Made by a program: the position numbers and the translations under genes
Shown: positions 1 through 5,031 of the stretch, piece by piece
Position numbering within the stretch: the stretch's first letter is position 1
Layout: each line of letters starts with the position of its first letter
Assembly: GCA_023700845.1 (NCBI GenBank)
Contig: JAMPYD010000096.1
Coordinates: 1 to 7,078 of the forward strand
DNA: 7,078 bases
Reading direction: 5' to 3'
Source of the DNA: Elusimicrobiota bacterium
GTDB taxonomy: Bacteria > Elusimicrobiota > Elusimicrobia > UBA1565 > UBA9628
The notes under the pieces: model-generated
The model's input: only the letters and a program-made list of their open reading frames with translations
The model's database searches: none
What the model was told of the DNA's origin: nothing

Positions 1-694
1 GGTGGACGGCCTTGTACTTCAGCGCGCGGTCGCTCCCCTCGGCCAGCGGCTTCAGGAAGCGCACGGCGCGCGCGGCCTCGCCGCGGCGCAGGTGCAGCGC
101 GCCGGCGGCGAGGTTGACCTCGGCGTTCTCGGGGCGCGACGGATAGCGGCGGTGGAAGTCGTAGGCCTCGGCGAGCGCGGCCTCGGCGCGGCCCTCGTCG
201 ATCGCGGCGCGCAATCTCCCCAGCGCCTCCTCGGCGGAGGAGGAGGCCATGGCCGGGACGTAGGGCTCGTCGGCCTCCGCCGGGGCCGAGGCGTTGTTGT
301 CGGGGAGCGCGGTCAGCAGGTTGCGTCCCTTCTGCGCCCACTCCGTGTCGGGGTAGCGCTGGATCAGGATCTCGAGGTTGCGCCGCGCCTCGCCGTATTC
401 CCCTTTGGCGAGCGAGATCTCCGCCGTGCGGTAGTGGCTTTGCGCCGCGACCTCCGCGCGCGGGCCGCGGACCTTGGTGCCGAGATCGAGGGATTTCTGG
501 AAGGTCCGCCGCGCGCCGCCGAGGTCGCCGGACTGGAGCTGGAGCTCGCCCATGACGGCCTGGGCCTCCATGTTCATCGAGTTCCAGCCGTCGCGCGAGG
601 GCGCGTCCTCGGCCGCCTTGTACTTGGGCGAGGCGCCCCGCGCCGCCGAGGCGGCCAGGCAAAACACGAGGACGACGCTCGCGGAGCGCCTCAT
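1..694 (-). CDS. Secreted TPR-repeat protein, 3'-truncated by window edge
   Basis: Reading leftwards from ATG at 694 the frame stays open for 231 codons to the window edge, so the C-terminus is missing. Residues 1-21 look like a Sec signal peptide (MRRSA, then hydrophobic VVLVFCLAASAA, likely cleavage after ARG-A). C12 lies inside the hydrophobic core without a proper lipobox, so a lipoprotein is unlikely. The rest is helical with degenerate TPR-like pairs at about residues 40-72, 82-127 and 172-221, rich in A/G/Y/L positions and with RYP caps (IQRYPDTEWA, HRRYPSRPEN) typical of bacterial periplasmic TPR proteins of the BamD/CpoB style. Such proteins act as scaffolds in the envelope; the partner is not visible here. 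The start is chosen because a good -35/-10 pair sits immediately upstream and the signal peptide begins there. The gene has its own promoter and is separated from the upstream gene by a terminator. The TPR class is fairly sure; the role is unknown. Confidence 0.8.
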   Translation of the reverse strand, partial: MRRSASVVLVFCLAASAARGASPKYKAAEDAPSRDGWNSMNMEAQAVMGELQLQSGDLGGARRTFQKSLDLGTKVRGPRAEVAAQSHYRTAEISLAKGEYGEARRNLEILIQRYPDTEWAQKGRNLLTALPDNNASAPAEADEPYVPAMASSSAEEALGRLRAAIDEGRAEAALAEAYDFHRRYPSRPENAEVNLAAGALHLRRGEAARAVRFLKPLAEGSDRALKYKAVH

Positions 695-701
695 GAATTG
701 A

Positions 702-730
702 AGTGTAGGGGCCCCCCCTGTAAAAGTCAA
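702..730 (-). promoter_or_regulatory. Sigma70-type promoter for the TPR gene, leaderless
   Basis: On the minus strand TTGACT (730-725) is followed by a 17-base spacer and TACACT (707-702), a strong match to the -35/-10 consensus. Only seven bases (701-695) lie between the -10 and the ATG at 694, so transcription would begin at 695 or 694, giving a leaderless mRNA with no Shine-Dalgarno site. The spacer contains a run of seven G followed by four C (minus strand), so replication slippage could change the spacer length. Confidence 0.65.
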
Positions 731-756
731 TCGCCCGCCTGTTACGAGGCGGGCGA
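721..756 (-). terminator. Intrinsic terminator after the proline-rich protein gene
   Basis: Bases 731-740 (tcgcccgcct) and 747-756 (aggcgggcga) are perfect reverse complements, giving a 10-bp GC-rich stem with a 6-base loop (gttacg). On the minus strand the stem is followed by TTGACTTTTA (730-721), a T-rich but interrupted tract. It lies 25 bases after the stop codon of the gene ending at 781. The T-rich tract also forms the -35 element of the next gene's promoter. Confidence 0.72.
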
Positions 757-780
757 CGGCGCGCGGGACGGGGCGGGCGC

Positions 781-1359
781 TTAGAAGTACTTGTTGGACG
801 GCAGCTCCAGATCGCGGAGCTTCTCGCGGCCTCCGTCGAACAGGCGGACCGGCGTCATGCGGATCGGGTCGCGGCCGTTCGCGAGGTCGCGCAGCTCGTT
901 GAGCGCGCCGGCGGGCGCCAGCGGCCGGGGGCCGGGGTCGTTCGGAACCATCGCGGCGGCGGCCTCGTCGCCGCCCTTGTCGTCGAGCAGGCTCCAGTTG
1001 ATGAAGAAAGGCTCCTCGACGCTGCTCGGCGCGGGGCGGCGGGCGGCGGCCAAGGCGGCGGGCGTCGGCAGGGGCAGGGGCGAGGGCACGCCGGGCAGGC
1101 GAACCGGCCCGATCGCGGGCACGGGGTACACGGGCAGGGAGATCGGGGCGATGACCGGGAAGGCCGTGGGGTTCAGGACGGGCTTGATGGCCGGAACCGC
1201 GATGACGGCGTCGACGGTCGGCAGGATCATCGGCATGACGGGGCGGCCGGGCAGGACGACCGGGGCGATGTTGCCGAGCGTGGTCGGGAGCTTATAGACG
1301 ACCTGGGCGTGGGCCGAGGCGGAGAGTCCGAGGACGAGAGCGAGGGTTTTGAAGTGCAT
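781..1359 (-). CDS. Secreted proline-rich protein of unknown function
   Basis: A 192-aa protein with a clear Sec signal peptide (MHFKTLALVLGLSASAHA, cleavage likely before Q19). I do not recognise a family. Residues about 33-110 are a low-complexity segment in which proline recurs every few residues among V, I, L and A (PVVLPGRPV, PVIAPISLPVYPV, PSPLPLPTP), probably an extended polyproline-type arm. It is followed by an Ala/Arg linker and a more ordinary C-terminal part (about 115-192, with PFFINWSLLDDK and a charged end LRDLELPSNKYF). There are no cysteines and no later membrane helix, so it should be soluble outside the inner membrane or wall/outer-membrane associated. The start is fixed by the signal peptide. 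No Shine-Dalgarno site precedes it. A terminator follows. It lies between a TonB-type gene and a TPR gene, which fits an envelope role, but that is only context. Confidence 0.7.
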   Translation of the reverse strand: MHFKTLALVLGLSASAHAQVVYKLPTTLGNIAPVVLPGRPVMPMILPTVDAVIAVPAIKPVLNPTAFPVIAPISLPVYPVPAIGPVRLPGVPSPLPLPTPAALAAARRPAPSSVEEPFFINWSLLDDKGGDEAAAAMVPNDPGPRPLAPAGALNELRDLANGRDPIRMTPVRLFDGGREKLRDLELPSNKYF

Positions 1360-1365
1360 GGAGAC

Positions 1366-1371
1366 ATGGTA
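1366..1371 (-). promoter_or_regulatory. Possible -10 element for the proline-rich protein gene
   Basis: TACCAT (minus strand, 1371-1366) lies six bases before the ATG at 1359, the same geometry as at the other first-gene starts here, and would give a leaderless transcript. It matches four of six consensus positions. No convincing -35 is found at 16-18 bases, so the site is tentative and may depend on an activator. Confidence 0.3.
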
Positions 1372-1403
1372 GCCCGGAGCGGCGGACCCCGACGAGGAGG
1401 GAG

Positions 1404-1422
1404 GTCAACGCCGCGCGTTGAC
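1404..1422. repeat. Perfect inverted repeat, possible operator
   Basis: GTCAACG (1404-1410), five bases (ccgcg), then CGTTGAC (1416-1422): a perfect 7-bp palindrome in the 88-bp gap between the TonB-type gene and the proline-rich gene. Its centre is about 54 bases upstream of the ATG at 1359, a suitable position for an activator of that weak promoter. As RNA it would form a 7-bp hairpin 26 bases after the TonB-type stop codon, but no U-run follows on the minus strand, so a terminator is less likely. Confidence 0.4.
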
Positions 1423-1447
1423 TTGAATCATGGGCCCTTCGGGCAAC

Positions 1448-2869
1448 CTAGGAGGTGAAGCGGAAGGTGACGCGGCCCCAGACCTCGGCGGCGCCGGACT
1501 TGGCGGCGACGGGCTGGAAGCGCCAGCGGGCGAGGGCCTTGAGGGCGCGCGTGTCGATGTCGGGGAAGCCGGAGGTCTTCGAGATCACGGCGCCCGGCTT
1601 CACCGAGCCGTCGGGCAGGACCTGGAAGCGGACGGTGACGGTCAGGTCGAGGTTGCGGGTGGCGACCCAGTCCGGGCTCGCCGGCGCGACGCGCGAGAGG
1701 ATGCGGCGGTCGCCCACCGGGCCGTCGACGGAGAAGGAGACGCCTCCCCCCTCGGGGCCGATGCCGCCGCCGCGCGCCTTGGAGTCGATGAGATCCGCGC
1801 CGCCGCCGCCGGCCTCGTCGCCGGGGTCGGTGGATTCCGCCAGGGCCGCGGCCGCGCCGGCCTTGCGCGCGCCGGCGAGCTCCGCCGCGCCGCCGCCGAG
1901 CCCCCCGCCCTCGCCGGACTCCGACTCGCCGAAGGCGCCGCCGTCTCCGCCCTTGCCCGCGACGGGCCCGCCCGCGGCGGGGCGGCCCTTGCGGGCCGAG
2001 CCGCGTCCGCTGGGAGAGGGGGCCGGCGCGGCCTCCAGGGCCTCGTCGGGGTCGGCCATCGTGGCCAGCGCCGAGGTCAGCGCGGCGCGCTTGGCGGCCT
2101 TCGCGGCCTTGGCTTCGGCGGCGAGGCGCTTCTGCTCGGCGAGCGCGGCGGCGCGCGCCTCGGCGGCCTGGCGCGCGGCCTCGGCGCGGCGCTCGGCCTC
2201 CGCGCGGGCGATCGCGGCGCGGCGCTCCTTCTCGGCCGCCTGCTGGGCCGCGAAGCGGTCGCGCTCGGCCTTGGCCTCCGCCGCCCGCTCGGCGGCGATC
2301 CGCTTTCTCTCGGCCGCGAGCTCGACGGCGGCGGCTTTCGCCGCGGCGGCCTTCTCGGCGACGACGGCGCGCGCCGCGCGGTCGCGCTCGGCGCGCAGGC
2401 GCTTGGACTCCGCCTGCGCCTCGCGCGCGAACTTCACCGCCTGGGCGTCGACCGCGGGCTTGGCGAGCGGCCGCGGCTTCGGGGCGGCCTTGGCCTTGTT
2501 CACGGTCGCGCCGGCCTTGTTGACCTTGGACTTGACCGCCGCGGGCTTCTTCACCGGCTTGGGCTTGGGCGGAGGATCGACCGCGCCGCGCTTGACCTTC
2601 TCCCGCTCGAACTCCCCCGGGCCCCGCTTCGGCGGCAGGTTGGAGCCGTCTCCGCCCGGGTCGAGCTCGGGCGCGGCGACGGGCTGGACGATCGGCGGCA
2701 GGGGGATCTCGGCGACGAACTCGACGGGGACCGCCTTTTCGGGCGCCGCCAGGCCGCCCCATTTGATGACGGGGTTGAACGTCAGCAGGGCGCCGTGGGC
2801 GATGATCGCCGCGAGGTAGAACGGCGCCTCGTGGAACCAGTCGGGCTCGATGTGCTCGCGCCAGGACAT
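1448..2869 (-). CDS. TonB-family energy transducer with TolA-like helical stalk
   Basis: The 473-aa protein starts MSWREHIEPDWF. It has one N-terminal membrane helix (about 17-35) containing a histidine (H25 in IIAHGALL), the arrangement used by TonB to couple to ExbB/ExbD. Next come a Pro/Lys-rich segment (about 99-140), a long Ala/Glu/Lys/Arg helix (about 145-262) like the TolA stalk, a Gly/Ser/Ala-rich disordered stretch (about 285-378), and a C-terminal TonB-like domain (about 385-473) with VTVRFQVLPDGSV, GFPDIDTRALKAL and RWRFQP, the usual landmarks of TonB_C. Such proteins span the periplasm and pass proton-motive energy to outer-membrane partners. ATG 2869 is preferred over an upstream in-frame ATG (3079) because the intervening residues are not protein-like, the next gene's coding start lies opposite, and a promoter sits just upstream. 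No ExbB, ExbD, TolB or Pal gene is in the window, so the partner is unknown. TonB versus TolA-like function cannot be decided from sequence. Confidence 0.85.
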   Translation of the reverse strand: MSWREHIEPDWFHEAPFYLAAIIAHGALLTFNPVIKWGGLAAPEKAVPVEFVAEIPLPPIVQPVAAPELDPGGDGSNLPPKRGPGEFEREKVKRGAVDPPPKPKPVKKPAAVKSKVNKAGATVNKAKAAPKPRPLAKPAVDAQAVKFAREAQAESKRLRAERDRAARAVVAEKAAAAKAAAVELAAERKRIAAERAAEAKAERDRFAAQQAAEKERRAAIARAEAERRAEAARQAAEARAAALAEQKRLAAEAKAAKAAKRAALTSALATMADPDEALEAAPAPSPSGRGSARKGRPAAGGPVAGKGGDGGAFGESESGEGGGLGGGAAELAGARKAGAAAALAESTDPGDEAGGGGADLIDSKARGGGIGPEGGGVSFSVDGPVGDRRILSRVAPASPDWVATRNLDLTVTVRFQVLPDGSVKPGAVISKTSGFPDIDTRALKALARWRFQPVAAKSGAAEVWGRVTFRFTS

Positions 2870-2877
2870 GCCCTCGA

Positions 2878-2906
2878 AGGATAGCCTGCGCCCGCCCGCC
2901 GCGCAA
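2878..2906 (-). promoter_or_regulatory. Promoter of the TonB-family gene, near-leaderless
   Basis: On the minus strand TTGCGC (2906-2901), a 17-base spacer, then TATCCT (2883-2878). Eight bases separate the -10 from ATG 2869, so the predicted start of transcription (about 2871) leaves one or two untranslated bases. GAGGG abuts the start codon but would not be transcribed as a usable Shine-Dalgarno site. The element overlaps the presumed -35 region of the opposite promoter. Confidence 0.5.
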
Positions 2907-2912
2907 TACTCA

Positions 2913-2918
2913 TATAAT
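2913..2918 (+). promoter_or_regulatory. Consensus -10 element for the plus-strand operon, leaderless
   Basis: A perfect TATAAT (2913-2918) is followed by six bases (ggcggc) and then the GTG start at 2925, which places the transcription start on the G of GTG itself. No Shine-Dalgarno sequence precedes the GTG. The -35 region (about 2890-2895, gcccgc) is poor and lies inside the spacer of the divergent TonB-gene promoter, so the two promoters probably compete. Confidence 0.55.
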
Positions 2919-2924
2919 GGCGGC

Positions 2925-4028
2925 GTGAGCCGGACCCGGAGATGGCTGCACTCCCCCGCCTTCGACCTCGGCTGGTTCGCCGGGCCGCCGGCTCTCGCCG
3001 CCCTCGCCGTCCTGCTCGTCCCCGCGCTGCGCGCGCCGGAGACCCCGGCCTGGGGCTGGTTGCTGTTCGTCGTCTTCATCGACGTGGGCCACGTGTACGC
3101 GACGCTGTACCGGACCTACCTCGATCCGGTCGAGTTCCCCCGCCGCCGCGCGCTGTACGTCCTTCTGCCGCTGGCCTGCTGGCTCGGCGGGGCCTTGCTG
3201 TACCGGCTGTCGGCGCTGGCCTTCTGGCGCGCGCTCGCCTACCTGGCGGTCTATCATTTCGTGCGCCAGCAGTACGGGTTCATGCGCGCCTACTCCCATC
3301 TCGAGGGCCGCAAGGACCTTTGGGAGGCCCGCCTCGAGGCCGCCGCGATCTACGCGACGATGCTCTACCCGCTCGTGTACTGGCACGCGGACCCCGCGCG
3401 GAAGTTCTGGTGGTTCGTGCAGGGCGACTTCCTGAGCCTGAACCGCCTCGCCGGCCCGTGGGCCGGCTGGCTGTACGCCGCGGTGCTCGGCGCGTTCTTC
3501 GGGCGCCAGCTCGCCCGCCGGCGCCTCGGCCTCGAGGTCCATCCCGGAAAGGTCGCCGTGATCGCGGCCACCGCCGCCGCCTGGTACGTCGGCATCGTCG
3601 CGACGAACTCCGACTTCGCCTTCACGATCACCAACATCGTCTCGCACGGGGTTCCTTATTACGCGCTGGTCTGGCTGTACGGCCGGCGCTCCTGGAACGA
3701 CGGCAGCTGGCGCGAGACCTGGCACAAGCCGGCCTATCTGTTCCTGTTCGTCGGCCTGCTGCTGATCGCCGGCTACGCCGAGGAGGGCGTGTGGGACGTG
3801 CTCGTGTGGAAGGAGCACGGGGCGGTTTATTTCGGCGCGGCGGCGGACTGGGCGCCGTCCGGCGCGCTCGCGGCCCTGCTGATCCCGCTGCTCGCCCTGC
3901 CCCAGGCGACCCACTATCTCCTCGACGCGTGGCTGTGGAAATTCGACGGCACGAATCCCGGCCTGCGCGAGCGCATTCTCGGCTTGACCGAGGCGGCGCC
4001 AAGCGCGATAATGTCACGAACTCCATGA
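2925..4028 (+). CDS. Polytopic membrane protein with intramembrane histidines, function unknown
   Basis: A 367-aa, very hydrophobic protein with roughly seven to nine predicted membrane helices (for example about 18-36, 45-62, 77-95, 98-114, 137-152, 181-195, 209-226, 270-284, 312-328). Histidines occur in or at the ends of helices in conserved-looking settings: H56 (DVGHVYAT), H111 (VYHFVRQQYG), H241 (IVSHGVPYY) and H330 (ATHYLLDAW), with acidic D53 and D334 near two of them. This could form an intramembrane metal site, as in membrane di-iron enzymes or Brp/Blh-like proteins, but I see no classical HxxHH desaturase motifs and do not assign an enzyme. GTG 2925 is chosen because it directly follows a consensus -10 and begins MSRTRRWLHSPAFDLGW, a plausible positive-inside N-terminus; an in-frame ATG at 2850 lies upstream of that promoter. 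Its stop overlaps the next start by four bases. It may be co-transcribed with the DUF4178 cluster without being part of it. Confidence 0.8.
   Translation: MSRTRRWLHSPAFDLGWFAGPPALAALAVLLVPALRAPETPAWGWLLFVVFIDVGHVYATLYRTYLDPVEFPRRRALYVLLPLACWLGGALLYRLSALAFWRALAYLAVYHFVRQQYGFMRAYSHLEGRKDLWEARLEAAAIYATMLYPLVYWHADPARKFWWFVQGDFLSLNRLAGPWAGWLYAAVLGAFFGRQLARRRLGLEVHPGKVAVIAATAAAWYVGIVATNSDFAFTITNIVSHGVPYYALVWLYGRRSWNDGSWRETWHKPAYLFLFVGLLLIAGYAEEGVWDVLVWKEHGAVYFGAAADWAPSGALAALLIPLLALPQATHYLLDAWLWKFDGTNPGLRERILGLTEAAPSAIMSRTP
3984..4012 (+). promoter_or_regulatory. Internal promoter driving the DUF4178-DUF350-SpeE-like operon
   Basis: TTGACC (3984-3989), exactly 17 bases, then GATAAT (4007-4012), among the best sigma70-type matches in the window, inside the 3' end of the preceding coding sequence. 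The start of transcription is expected near 4019, six bases before the ATG at 4025, too short a leader for a Shine-Dalgarno site. This would let the downstream cluster be expressed independently of the membrane-protein gene. Confidence 0.6.
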
Positions 4029-4651
4029 TCGAGCGCAAGTGCCCCTCCTGCGGGGCGATGGTTCCCTTCCGGTCCTCGATCAGCCTCCTGTCCGTGTGCC
4101 CCTTCTGCCGCAGCCTCGTCCAGCGCAAGGACCTCGACCTCGAGACCCTCGGCGAGTCGGCCCAGCTCCAGCCCGACGGCTCGCCCGTCCTGGTCGGCGC
4201 GCGCGGGGCTTATCGCGGCGCCCCGTTCGACGTCGTCGGCCGGATGCAGCTGCGGACGCCGCGCGGCTTCTGGAACGAATGGTTCCTGGTCTTCGCCGAC
4301 GGGCGCCAGGGCTGGCTCGGCGAGGCGCAGGGAACGTACGCCGTGAGCTTCAAGGCCGAGGCCGCCGTCCCCGCGCTCGGCGACCTCGCGATCGGCGCCA
4401 AGGTCGAGATCCGGGGCCGGGCCTACGAGGTCCGCGAGATCGTCGACGCGGAGTACCTCGCGGCCGAGGGCGAGCTGCCGTTCAAGCCGCCGCTGGGCGA
4501 GACCGCGCCCTCGGCCGACCTGATCGGCGAGGACGGCGCGTTCGCCACGATCGACTACTCGGAAACCCCGGCCGTCGTGTTCGCGGGGGAGTACCAAGGC
4601 TTCGAGGCGCTCGCCTTCTCCGGCCTCAAGGCCATCGAGGGCTGGGCGTGA
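4025..4651 (+). CDS. Zinc-ribbon DUF4178 protein
   Basis: A 208-aa soluble protein. An N-terminal Cys4 zinc ribbon is formed by C6/C9 (CPSCG) and C25/C28 (CPFC). Residues about 55-110 fit DUF4178: the small-beta-barrel pattern with FDVVGRMQL, then FWNEWFLVFADG and GWLGE. The second half (about 118-200) has VEIRGRAYEVREI, EGELPF and the block ATIDYSETPAVVFAGEY, which I recall as accompanying DUF4178 in longer proteins of this kind; that recollection is unverified. No signal peptide or membrane helix is present, so it should be cytoplasmic. DUF4178 proteins are typically encoded beside DUF350 and spermidine-synthase-like genes, as here, but their biochemical role is not established. The ATG overlaps the previous stop (ATGA) and follows an internal promoter at short distance. 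No Shine-Dalgarno site is seen. The next gene overlaps its stop by four bases (GTGA). Confidence 0.85.
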   Translation: MIERKCPSCGAMVPFRSSISLLSVCPFCRSLVQRKDLDLETLGESAQLQPDGSPVLVGARGAYRGAPFDVVGRMQLRTPRGFWNEWFLVFADGRQGWLGEAQGTYAVSFKAEAAVPALGDLAIGAKVEIRGRAYEVREIVDAEYLAAEGELPFKPPLGETAPSADLIGEDGAFATIDYSETPAVVFAGEYQGFEALAFSGLKAIEGWA

Positions 4652-5031
4652 GCTCGCGCTTCGACTGCACCGCGTGCGGAGGCCCGCTGACCTTGCGGGC
4701 CGAGGGCGTCAGCGAGAGCCTCGCGTGCCCGCACTGCGGCGCCGTCCTCGACGCGCGCGACCCCCGTCACCAGGTCCTCGCGAAGTACCGCCACAAGCTC
4801 GGCATCACGCCGAAGATTCCCATCGGCACGCGCGGCACCCTGCGCGGCGAGCAGCTCGAGGTCATCGGGCACATGCGCCGCGCCGTGCGCTACTCGGGCG
4901 TCGTGTACTCCTGGGACGAGTACCTGCTGTGGAACCCTTACAAGGGCTTCCGCTGGATGGTCGAATCGAACGGACACTGGCTCCTGGTCAAGACGGTCGA
5001 GACCAAGGTCCAGGAGAGCGCCGGTGGCTGA
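4648..5031 (+). CDS. Short zinc-ribbon DUF4178 protein
   Basis: A 127-aa cytoplasmic protein starting at GTG 4648, which overlaps the previous stop and follows a modest Shine-Dalgarno sequence (GAGG, 4637-4640). An N-terminal Cys4 ribbon uses C7/C10 (CTACGG) and C27/C30 (CPHCG). Residues about 55-120 are a textbook DUF4178 domain: PIGTRGTLRGEQLEVIGHM, then the hallmark YSWDEYLLWNPYKGFRWM and NGHW. It resembles the upstream protein in architecture but lacks the second half, so the two are probably paralogous modules working in one complex. Its 3' end overlaps the next gene by eight bases, indicating coupled translation. Domain assignment is firm; molecular function is unknown. Confidence 0.87.
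   Translation: MSSRFDCTACGGPLTLRAEGVSESLACPHCGAVLDARDPRHQVLAKYRHKLGITPKIPIGTRGTLRGEQLEVIGHMRRAVRYSGVVYSWDEYLLWNPYKGFRWMVESNGHWLLVKTVETKVQESAGG

Noticed and set aside
2..784. Plus-strand open frame of 260 codons at the left end
   Set aside because: The opposite strand encodes a signal peptide and TPR-like repeats with a promoter. The plus-strand product has no plausible start or domain and would cross the terminator hairpin.
1434..1444. Small hairpin gccc-ttc-gggc after the TonB-type stop codon
   Set aside because: The stem is only 4 bp with no T-run, too weak to call a terminator in DNA this GC-rich.
1430..2884. Long plus-strand open frames opposite the TonB-type gene (1430-2884 and 1455-2819)
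   Set aside because: Their products are Arg/Gly/Ala/Leu-rich without domain features. They are frame shadows caused by high GC opposite a gene with clear TonB features.
2850..2924. ATG 2850 as start of the polytopic membrane protein
   Set aside because: It lies upstream of the consensus TATAAT and inside the TonB-type gene. GTG 2925 gives a sensible N-terminus.
2870..3079. N-terminal extension of the TonB-type gene to ATG 3079
   Set aside because: It would overlap the divergent coding sequence and both promoters, and the added residues look like shadow sequence. MSWREH at 2869 starts a normal TonB N-terminus.
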